Made by a program: the position numbers and the translations under genes. A DNA stretch of 64,000 bases from Aerococcaceae bacterium zg-252 (GTDB lineage Bacteria > Bacillota > Bacilli > Lactobacillales > Aerococcaceae): positions 1,374,001-1,438,000 of the forward strand of contig CP066204.1 of NCBI GenBank assembly GCA_016237705.1. Direction: 5' to 3'. This document shows, piece by piece, positions 57,069 through 64,000 of this stretch. Every line of letters begins with the position of its first letter. Position 1 is the stretch's first letter. The notes under the pieces are model-generated. The model did no database searches, had not been told where the DNA came from, and saw only the letters and a program-made list of their open reading frames with translations.

Positions 57069-58007
57069 TCAAAATTTAAACTTTTTTACGTAGTAAGTTG
57101 CAAGACCTTTGCCATGCCTTTCAATATATGCTTCCTCTACCTATTGTTTCAACATATTTTCAATCGTTGCTTTTCTTACACTTGGTACACGTTCCATAAT
57201 ATCAGACTTAGTAAATTTGCCCAATTTATTATCAACTGCACTTCTTACTAATTCAATTGTTGGTTTCTTTTCACCAACATAATCCACTCTTTCTTCAAAG
57301 TCGATATAACTTGCAAGAATCATTCTAAGTATATATTTAATGAAATAAGTAACATCTTCTTCATTTTCATGCCAATGAATACCACTTCTTTCAAGAGAGA
57401 AATAGTAACTACCTTGATTTTTTTCGATTTTACTCTCTAAACTGATATATTTTCCAATGACATATCCCTGTCTGTAAAGTAATAGAGTGGTTAATAGACG
57501 ACTCATTCTTCCATTTCCATCATTAAAGGGATGAATACATAAAAAATCATGAATAAAAATTGGAATAAGCAATAATGCATCTACTACTTTTTCATCTAAT
57601 GCACGATTTAACTCCCCACAGATATTATTAATTGCTAGTGGTGTTTCATACGAAGATAGTGGTTTAAACTTCTCGATAATCAATCCATCTGCATGCTTTT
57701 CAATAATTGAATTTTGAGTATTTTAAAATCTTCCTCCTATACTTTCTTCTTCATTTTTAGTTTTAGGTGTCGTTTTTTGATTCATTAGTTCTTTAATTCT
57801 TATTGCTGTGGTTACAATCCCTTCAATTTTATTTGAATCTTCTATACTTTGAATTTTTGCAATTTCAACCAACCTATCTAGAACAGCAGGCTTTCTTTGT
57901 AAATAAAGTTCTTGTTTTCCTTTGTGTTCATGGATTTTTACTAACAAATTGATAATTTCACTGTCCCACTTATATTCTTTATATTTACTATAATTAAAAT
58001 ATTTCAT
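57069..58007 (-). pseudogene. fic: Broken Fic-family AMPylase gene
   Basis: Reading one frame from the ATG at 58007 to a TGA at 57069 gives a Fic protein interrupted by TAA at 57723-57725 and TAG at 57141-57143. The N-terminus carries the inhibitory motif SNKIEG (class II Fic). After TKNEEESIGGRF the stop occurs where a lysine would stand, followed by NTQNSIIEKHADG. About 35 residues seem deleted before it. The catalytic HPFNDGNGRMSR is intact at about 57500, and the true C-terminus EEAYIERHGKGLATYYVKK lies past the second stop. Fic enzymes add AMP to proteins. This copy is a pseudogene. Confidence 0.8.
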
Positions 58008-58024
58008 AGACCTAAACCATTTCT

Positions 58025-58058
58025 TTTCGCCTAATTTTATCATATTTTTAGGCGATTA
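58025..58058. repeat. Right copy of the 33-bp direct repeat
   Basis: TTTTCGCCTAATTTTATCATATTTTTAGGCGATT in two parts matches the copy at 56155-56187 except for one inserted base. It covers the region just upstream of the fic start. Confidence 0.7.
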
Positions 58059-58077
58059 AAGGAATAGTACACCTTAA

Positions 58078-58366
58078 TTATATTTCATTTTCGACTTCTT
58101 CAAAAGAATGTATTCTTCCATTCTCAAAATCATTATGAGCTTTTAACATTTCCATATCAAATTCTGTTTCTGATAATTCAGTTAAAGAAAGTGGTTTTGC
58201 ATTAGGAATTTTAACTTCAAAAGGCAAAACATTTTGCATTACAACCTGTCTTAAAAAAAATAGATACAGCATTTGACATAGGAATGCCCAGTTTCTCAAG
58301 CACAGCTTCTGCCTGTTCCTTAATATTAGGTTCTATTCTTACATAAATATTTGATGTTCTTGCCAT
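58078..58366 (-). pseudogene. dinJ: DinJ/RelB antitoxin with homopolymer frameshift
   Basis: From the ATG at 58364-58366 the frame encodes MARTSNIYVRIEPNIKEQAE, then AVLEKLGIPMSNAVSIF, a ribbon-helix-helix antitoxin of the DinJ type. At a run of eight T residues it shifts; one T fewer would join it to FLRQVVMQNVLPFEVKIPNA and the intact tail ending SFEEVENEI at 58078. The +1 slip breaks the protein. Its YafQ-type toxin is absent: the broken fic gene stands where the toxin should be. Slippage could still give some product. Confidence 0.75.
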
Positions 58367-58490
58367 ATTTTTCACTTACTTTAATTTGAATTAAGCCACT
58401 TTTTGATTGCGAATAGCAATACATTCAATAACGTAGAGTTCTTGAAAAATCTTGTCATAAAGATATTTAACCGCTATTAGTTCCCAACCC

Positions 58491-58513
58491 AAAAAGGCTA
58501 GCATATGCTAACC
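58491..58513 (-). terminator. Intrinsic terminator of the first MATE gene
   Basis: GGTTAGC-ATAT-GCTAGCC (one G-U pair) then TTTTT on the minus strand, 11 bases after the stop. Confidence 0.85.
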
Positions 58514-58523
58514 TTTCAACACT

Positions 58524-59861
58524 CTATACTCGTTTTAACTCGTCCAAATGATATTTACGCTTATGATATGTAATCGCTAATGGAACGGCTGACCCAATCC
58601 ATGCCAATGGACTTGATAATGCAAGCCCTAAAAAGCCCCATAAATTTCCTAAGACAATAGCTGCAACTACACGCATGATTAACTCCATAATACCAGCAAA
58701 GGTCGGAATTTTACTATCACCCAAACCTTGTAAAGTGTAACGATACACAAACAGTAAACTAAGCACCCAATACATAGGGCCATTCATTTGGAAGTACATG
58801 AAACCATAATCAATCATTTTTTGTGAATCTTCACCATTAACAAATAATGCCACTAATTCTTTACCGAAAATCCACAACACAATACCTGCTACAATCGCTA
58901 CGGCAACCGATAAAATTGAAATCGAACGTACCCCTTGACGAATTCGATCAAATTTACGTGCACCGAAGTTTTGCCCAACATAAGTAGCCATTGCGACACC
59001 AAAGGACATTAAAATCAAGATGACGACTTGGTCAACTTTTTGTGCTGCTGAATAACTTGCGACTGCGACTGCCCCTAATGCATTCAATGCCATTGTCACA
59101 GCAATCGTACCAATTGCGATAATTGATGATTGAAATGCCATTGGCAAGGCGATACGTAAGTGATACATTAATTCTTCTTTTTTAATGCCCACATCTAAAC
59201 GCACTTTTAAAATAGGCCATTGTTTATGAATCGCAATTAAACATAAAGTAACAGCTAAACCTTGCGATAAAATTGTCGCAATTGCCGTACCAGCTACTCC
59301 TAATCCAAAATAAATAATAAAAGCATAGTCCAACACAATATTGGTTAAAGCTGCGACAATCAAGAAATATAACGGAGTGCGACTATCGCCTAATGAACGC
59401 ATTAAATTATTTAACATATTGTATAATACCGTTACAAACATAAAACCGAAAATAATCGATAAGTAGCTGTAGGTATATTCTACAATATTGTCTGGCGTTT
59501 TCATAAACGTTAAAATGGCTCGTAATGAAAATAAACTAATCGCAATCAAAATAGCAGATACACTTAATGCGAGTATCCAGTTGAGCAACACACTGCGTTG
59601 TAATTTCCGATAATCTCGTGCCCCATAGGCTTGAGCAATCGGAATCGCTAAACCCGCCGTAAAACCTTGTGAAAATCCTAAAATCAAAAAACTCACACTT
59701 CCTGCTGCACCAATCCCTGCTAGTGCCTCAAGTCCCATTGTACGTCCTACAATCAGCGTGTCCACCATATTATAAAGTAGCTGGAATAAATTTCCGATAA
59801 TTAATGGTATCGAAAAAATAATGACTTTTTTCAGTGGTGATCCTGATGTCATATCATTCAC
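58524..59861 (-). CDS. MATE-family efflux transporter (first)
   Basis: A 445-residue multidrug/toxin exporter of twelve helices. The family repeat is seen in FSIPLIIGNLFQLLYNMVDT and, in the second half, LRIALPMAFQSSIIAIGTIAV; the loop VGQNFGARKFDRIRQG is also typical. Start GTG (59859-59861) with GGAGG 7 bases upstream. Exports cationic drugs or metabolites with Na+ or H+; the substrate is unknown. Confidence 0.93.
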   Translation of the reverse strand: MNDMTSGSPLKKVIIFSIPLIIGNLFQLLYNMVDTLIVGRTMGLEALAGIGAAGSVSFLILGFSQGFTAGLAIPIAQAYGARDYRKLQRSVLLNWILALSVSAILIAISLFSLRAILTFMKTPDNIVEYTYSYLSIIFGFMFVTVLYNMLNNLMRSLGDSRTPLYFLIVAALTNIVLDYAFIIYFGLGVAGTAIATILSQGLAVTLCLIAIHKQWPILKVRLDVGIKKEELMYHLRIALPMAFQSSIIAIGTIAVTMALNALGAVAVASYSAAQKVDQVVILILMSFGVAMATYVGQNFGARKFDRIRQGVRSISILSVAVAIVAGIVLWIFGKELVALFVNGEDSQKMIDYGFMYFQMNGPMYWVLSLLFVYRYTLQGLGDSKIPTFAGIMELIMRVVAAIVLGNLWGFLGLALSSPLAWIGSAVPLAITYHKRKYHLDELKRV

Positions 59862-60031
59862 ACGATAACCTCCTCAATTATTTATGATATCCTTTAACAT
59901 TGTAAAGTTTTCTTGCAATAATGTAGTATACGCTGAATTTATTAAAACTTCAATCTGTTTTAATAATTTTTGTTTATATATTTAATGATATTATCGCATT
60001 TAATAGTATAATTTTTTCTCATATTTTCTAT

Positions 60032-60064
60032 AAAAAATGATTCCCCAATTAAGATGGGAAATCA
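60032..60064 (-). terminator. Intrinsic terminator of the HerA-like gene
   Basis: Minus strand TGATTTCCC/GGGGAATCA with one wobble, then TTTTTT, about 72 bases after the stop. A second weak hairpin GTGTAAC/GTTACA lies closer to the gene. Confidence 0.7.
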
Positions 60065-60135
60065 CTTTAAATTTGTAACATAAAAAAGTTACACTGCTAT
60101 AAAATATACAACATTTATTCAACTGAATACTTTTG

Positions 60136-61677
60136 TTATTTCTTCAAAATACCAGTAATACCACGTGTAATCGCACGTCCAAGTTCACGACCAACCGAAC
60201 TCATAATGTTTTTAGTCAGGCGATCCATTGGCGAATCAGAGCGACGGCTAGATGATTTAGGCACAGATTTTTCTTGTCGAGTACGTGCTTTCTCGGCCTC
60301 TTTTGCCAAACGTTCTTGTTCACGCTGATATTCTTTATTCAAACGCTCTTGCTCTTTTTCAGCCTCTTTACGTTCTGCTTCCAACACCATTTCTTGCTCA
60401 CGCTCAGCCGTTTGTGCCAAAATCATTTCATGTGCACTTTCGCGGTCAATCGGTGTTTCATATTTTGGTAATAATTCAGATTGATTAATAACACTCGCTT
60501 GAACCGATAAATCAACCGAACCAAGATGGCTTTGTGGTGGCCAAATGGTAACAATGTCTGCCACTTTAGGAGTACCGTCCTCATTCAAGGTAGATACAAC
60601 CGCTTGCCCTACTTTTAATTCTTGAATGGCACGTCCTAAATCAACTCCGTCTGCTTGACGGAAACTCTCTGCCACAGCATTAACTGTTTTTAATTCTTTC
60701 GGTGTAAACGCACGTAAACCATGTTGAATCCGATTCCCTAACTGTGACGCAACACGATCTGGAATGTCCAATGGATTTTGCGTTACAAAAAAGACTGATA
60801 CACCTTTGGAACGAATTAATCGAACAATTAATTCAATCTTCTCTAATAGAACATCTGAAGTTTTATTAAACATCAAGTGGGCTTCATCAAAGAAAAAGAC
60901 CAATTTAGGTTTAGATAAATCGCCTACTTCCGGTAAAGTTTCATAAAGATTTGCTAGTATTGCTAATAAGACAGTCGCATAGAGTGTTGGCTGCTGACTT
61001 AATTTTACAGCATTTAAAATATTAATTACACCTTGTCCTTGCTCATTCGTACGCATCAAATCAGACAATTCTAAGGCTGGTTCGCCAAAAAATTTACTTG
61101 CACCTTGTTGTTCCAGCACGACAATCGACCGTAAAATCGCACCTACTGAAGCTGTGGCAATATTCCCATAATGTTGACTTAATTCTTTGGCATTCTCTAA
61201 AATATAATTCAACATCGCACGTAAATCCATTAAGTCAATCAATAATAAGCCTTTTTCATCTGATACCGAAAAGACAATGTTTAAAATACCTGTTTGTACA
61301 TCATTAAGACCTAAAATACGTGCCAATAAAACTGGGCCAATTTCAGAAATCGTCATTCTTAATGGAATACCATTTTCGCTGAGTGCATCCCATAACTCTA
61401 CTGGAAACTCTGCCGGCTCATAATCATTATACTGCGTTTGAACTAGACGGTCATTATCCACTTCACCAGTTCCTTGTTGTGCCAAACTAGTTAAATCCCC
61501 TTTAATGTCCGCTAATAAAACAGGTACACCAGCTTTGCTTAATTGTTCTGCTAAAACTTTTAATGTCACTGTCTTACCAGTTCCGGTAGCCCCCGCAATA
61601 ATACCATGACGGTTTAATTGGTTTAAATTCATTAACGCAGGTGCTGTCCCATATCCAAATTGAATTGTTTGACTCAT
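60136..61677 (-). CDS. HerA-like (DUF853) ATPase
   Basis: A 513-residue hexameric-type ATPase of the HerA/FtsK superfamily. Walker A GATGTGKTVTLKVL (about residue 28), Walker B LVFFFDEAHLMF, and the arginine-bearing segment VASQLGNRIQHGLRAF are present. The C-terminal 130 residues are a charged coiled coil (ERKEAEKEQERLNKEYQREQ) then a basic tail. A role in DNA translocation or repair is known only for archaeal HerA; function here is unknown. The ATG at 61675-61677 has AAGGATGGA before it. Confidence 0.85.
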   Translation of the reverse strand: MSQTIQFGYGTAPALMNLNQLNRHGIIAGATGTGKTVTLKVLAEQLSKAGVPVLLADIKGDLTSLAQQGTGEVDNDRLVQTQYNDYEPAEFPVELWDALSENGIPLRMTISEIGPVLLARILGLNDVQTGILNIVFSVSDEKGLLLIDLMDLRAMLNYILENAKELSQHYGNIATASVGAILRSIVVLEQQGASKFFGEPALELSDLMRTNEQGQGVINILNAVKLSQQPTLYATVLLAILANLYETLPEVGDLSKPKLVFFFDEAHLMFNKTSDVLLEKIELIVRLIRSKGVSVFFVTQNPLDIPDRVASQLGNRIQHGLRAFTPKELKTVNAVAESFRQADGVDLGRAIQELKVGQAVVSTLNEDGTPKVADIVTIWPPQSHLGSVDLSVQASVINQSELLPKYETPIDRESAHEMILAQTAEREQEMVLEAERKEAEKEQERLNKEYQREQERLAKEAEKARTRQEKSVPKSSSRRSDSPMDRLTKNIMSSVGRELGRAITRGITGILKK

Positions 61678-61750
61678 ACATTCCATCCTTTCAAAAATTT
61701 TCAAGTGTCTTGTTTAATTGTTCAAATCTTCTATGACTATCATAACATAT

Positions 61751-63136
61751 TTACATCAAAATAGCCCTTTCATTTGATATTTTTTGTGCATACTGTCGCT
61801 CAACGTATCGTAAACGAAAGACCAATCCAATCCCAACTGACAGCAGCCCAATAATTAAACCAATCCAAAAACTATACGGCCCTAAATTTGAAAATTTGGA
61901 TAATAGTACACCGGTTGGAATGCCGATACACCAATGTCCAATAATTCCGATAACAAACGGTACAACCGTATCTTTATAACCACGTAATACTCCTTGAATC
62001 GGTGCTGCAAAAGAATCCCCTACTTGAAAAAGCAATCCATATCCTAAAAATGTTTGTGTCAATTGAATAAATTCTGGCGTCTGTCCATATAAATGTGCTA
62101 CTCGCTCTCGATTGAAAAATAAGAAAGTCATCGTAAAGACAGCAATTCCTAATGACATCGCCAACCCAATTCGTGTTATTTTTTTCGCACGCTCATAAGA
62201 ACGTGCTCCTACTTCTTGAGCCACTGCAATCATCAATGCACTTGAAATACTCAATGGAAAACTATAGAGAAACGAAGTAAAATTCATCGCTGCTTGATGC
62301 CCTGCAATGACTTGTGCACTATACAAACTCATCAACAAGCCCACAAAGGAAAAGATACTCGTTTCAGCAAAAATCGCTAATCCGATTGGAAATCCCATTT
62401 TTGTATAAGATTTCCATGTAGTTAAGTCAATCTTTTCATAATGCAAAATACGATAATCAGCAATACCTGGCTGATATTTAATAATTAATAAAATCACACC
62501 TAAAACCAGCCAATAGCTAATCGCCGTCCCTAAACCTGCTCCACCACCACCTAATTCTGGAAAGCCGAAACGTCCATAGATAAATAGATAGTTTAAGACA
62601 ACATTAAACGGCACTAGTAATAACATAAAGAGCATGGATACACGTGTTTTCCCTAAGCCGTCAACAAAGGAACGTAGAACGGTAAATAACATTGACGGAA
62701 TAATCCCAATTGATAAATAAGATAAGTATTGAAAGGCAATGCCACGTACCTCATCTGTTAATGTCATCATATTTAAAATGGGACGTAAAAATAACCCCCC
62801 CATAATAAAGAAGATAATACTCAATACCAAACCTATCCACATAAATTGACGCACTGAATAGGTAATATCTTTATATTGTTTCGCCCCAAATGCTTGCCCG
62901 ACAATCGGAGTTAGTACCGAAATAAAGCCTGTAAATAGAGTGAAAAAGGGCACCCATAAATTACCACCAATTCCAACACCTGCAAGATGAATTTCATGGT
63001 AATTTCCTGTCATCATAGCATCAATAAATTGCGCAGAAAAACTGGCTAATTGATAAATTAAAACTGGAATCAGCAGCTGTGCTAGGCGTTTAATTTCTTT
63101 CAGCATCTGAAAATCTTGTGTTGATTGTTCATTCAT
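61751..63136 (-). CDS. MATE-family efflux transporter (second)
   Basis: A 461-residue MATE exporter of NorM type, not closely similar to the first. Helix 1 LIPVLIYQLASFSAQFIDAMM and helix 7 GFPIGLAIFAETSIFSFVGL mark the two halves; VGQAFGAKQYKDITYSV and AQEVGARSYERAKKI are the loop motifs. It starts 6 bases after the cyclotransferase stop, so they are co-transcribed. Confidence 0.93.
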   Translation of the reverse strand: MNEQSTQDFQMLKEIKRLAQLLIPVLIYQLASFSAQFIDAMMTGNYHEIHLAGVGIGGNLWVPFFTLFTGFISVLTPIVGQAFGAKQYKDITYSVRQFMWIGLVLSIIFFIMGGLFLRPILNMMTLTDEVRGIAFQYLSYLSIGIIPSMLFTVLRSFVDGLGKTRVSMLFMLLLVPFNVVLNYLFIYGRFGFPELGGGGAGLGTAISYWLVLGVILLIIKYQPGIADYRILHYEKIDLTTWKSYTKMGFPIGLAIFAETSIFSFVGLLMSLYSAQVIAGHQAAMNFTSFLYSFPLSISSALMIAVAQEVGARSYERAKKITRIGLAMSLGIAVFTMTFLFFNRERVAHLYGQTPEFIQLTQTFLGYGLLFQVGDSFAAPIQGVLRGYKDTVVPFVIGIIGHWCIGIPTGVLLSKFSNLGPYSFWIGLIIGLLSVGIGLVFRLRYVERQYAQKISNERAILM

Positions 63137-63142
63137 TCGATT

Positions 63143-63589
63143 TTATTGAGCCTCCTTTTTATTCCAATAATCTCGACTTTCTTGATAAGCTAATTCTAAA
63201 ATTTGCGTGTCTAACCCTTGTTTTTGATAGGCTGACTCGATTGTTTTATAATATCGTTCACTTGGAAAACCATAATCATTTTCAGGTTGCATATAATAAT
63301 ACATCACCACTTCATCATCTAGTTCTAAAGTCGCTTTGCCATAAAGTTCAGGCACACGTTCATATTGGTCGAGTGTCGCCTCATCTTGTGCATTTATCTC
63401 CCAAATCATCACTGGAATACGTGACGATGTGTCTTCAACAATTGTTGCATAAGCTTGTTCACGTTCTCCCTTAAAGACAAGACGATACCCCTCTAACCAC
63501 GTAACACGCTTGAAGATTGCCTCAGGGCAGCGAAATGCCATTTGTTCTAAATTCATATTACTGCCATACGCTAAATAATTTGTTGTCAT
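63143..63589 (-). CDS. Gamma-glutamylcyclotransferase-like protein
   Basis: A 148-residue protein of the GGCT/AIG2 fold. It begins with YLAYGSNMNLEQM, the substrate loop motif, and has the acidic catalytic Glu in ATLDQYERVPELYG. Such enzymes release 5-oxoproline from gamma-glutamyl compounds; interesting beside a 5-oxoprolinase operon elsewhere in the window, though not adjacent. TAGGAGA precedes the ATG. Confidence 0.88.
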   Translation of the reverse strand: MTTNYLAYGSNMNLEQMAFRCPEAIFKRVTWLEGYRLVFKGEREQAYATIVEDTSSRIPVMIWEINAQDEATLDQYERVPELYGKATLELDDEVVMYYYMQPENDYGFPSERYYKTIESAYQKQGLDTQILELAYQESRDYWNKKEAQ

Positions 63590-63608
63590 TTATATTCTCC
63601 TAATTCTC

Positions 63609-63714
63609 GTTTGATCGGACTGCTACAGCATCCACTTAACTTAGTTCTCAAAGTGCATTCGCACTCCGGTATTATTCTACAGTGATTCAAGCCAAAGCAA
63701 CCTTGCTCTTATTA
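63609..63714 (-). repeat. Stop-anchored repeat family, unit H (yggS stop)
   Basis: Diverged unit starting at the yggS stop codon (63712-63714): AAGAGCAAGGTTGC, GGCTTGAATCACT, centre AGTGC-GAAT-GCACT, then ACTTAAG-like end. It fills most of the gap to the cyclotransferase gene. Confidence 0.7.
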
Positions 63715-64000
63715 TGCTTCAAACAATGCCGACCCTACTCTAACGAAGGTAGCTCCCTCTGCTACGGCAATTGGATAATCTTGACTCATTCCCATACTCA
63801 ATTCATGGCAAGGTGCATGAGAAAGTTGCTTTGCTGCAATCATTAATTGTAATTGTTTCAAGGCACTAAAATATTGATGTAAAGCTGCGTCATCAGCGTC
63901 AATCGGTGCCATTGTCATTAGACCAATGATGTGAAGATTCGGATAATCTGCCAATTTATCAATCCAAGCGTGCGTCAACTCGGCAGTTCCACCAGCTTTA
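63712..64000 (-). CDS. YggS/PLP homeostasis protein (C-terminal part)
   Basis: The gene enters from beyond 64000; 95 codons are visible. The end ELSMGMSQDYPIAVAEG then ATFVRVGSALFE is diagnostic of YggS/PLPBP, a pyridoxal-phosphate-binding homeostasis protein; the segment IIGLMTMAPIDADD also matches. In Firmicutes it stands upstream of sepF in the division cluster, but here it is followed by the cyclotransferase. Confidence 0.9.
   Translation of the reverse strand, partial: KAGGTAELTHAWIDKLADYPNLHIIGLMTMAPIDADDAALHQYFSALKQLQLMIAAKQLSHAPCHELSMGMSQDYPIAVAEGATFVRVGSALFEA

Noticed and set aside
55782-58366. Patch considered as prophage or integrative element
   Set aside because: No integrase, structural genes or tRNA-like attachment site; only direct repeats and decayed genes are seen.

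Overview
The window is chromosomal DNA of a low-GC Gram-positive bacterium of the order Lactobacillales. Support comes from the gpsB-rnpB-ypsC neighbourhood, the pcrA-ligA-camS-gatCAB cluster, a T-box leader on hisS-aspS, AGGAGG-type ribosome binding sites, intrinsic terminators and a Pht-type histidine-triad protein. The family could be Aerococcaceae or Carnobacteriaceae, but the sequence alone does not settle this. Most genes lie on the minus strand.

Layout: (1) 1-1.7 kb, end of a suf Fe-S cluster operon (sufC, start of sufD) and an AlkD-like repair gene. (2) 1.8-7 kb, a xylose locus: a ROK repressor, divergent xylAB with matching operators, a remnant of a sugar-binding protein, and a probably decayed RelE/ParE toxin-antitoxin pair. 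(3) 7.2-11.9 kb, T-box-hisS-aspS-nfo. (4) 12-13.8 kb, zinc acquisition (Pht-like protein and zinc-binding protein under a probable AdcR site). (5) 14-19.7 kb, SH3/amidase_3 cell-wall hydrolase, frr, and a MacAB-like ABC exporter. (6) 19.8-26.7 kb, a glycoside-use operon (GH1, domain-swapped GH3, GPH symporter) with a divergent AraC regulator. (7) 26.9-34 kb, EamA transporter, HAD phosphatase, DUF554, GH13 glycosidase and relA. (8) 34-39.6 kb, deoC, rsmE, prmA, gpsB, rnpB, ypsC. (9) An IS200-type element. (10) 40.5-46.4 kb, a 5-oxoprolinase operon with accB/accC and an NRAMP-like transporter. (11) 46.7-55.6 kb, gatCAB, camS, ligA, pcrA. (12) 55.7-58.5 kb, a decayed accessory patch (methyltransferase, broken fic, frameshifted dinJ). 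(13) 58.5-64 kb, two MATE exporters, a HerA-like ATPase, a gamma-glutamylcyclotransferase and a YggS-type gene cut by the window edge.

The most striking non-gene structure is a family of about 15 interspersed units of roughly 60-120 bp at nine loci. They always run in the same direction as the flanking genes and in six places begin at a gene's stop codon. Each unit has conserved flanks and a central stem-loop whose sequence differs between copies while staying self-complementary. I do not recognise this family. Several decayed genes were found by reading through stop codons and frameshifts: fic (two in-frame stops and an apparent internal deletion), dinJ (+1 in a T8 run), a RelE/ParE toxin (compensating frameshifts), a sugar-binding protein tail after xylB, and an AlbA_2/HATPase-type fragment.
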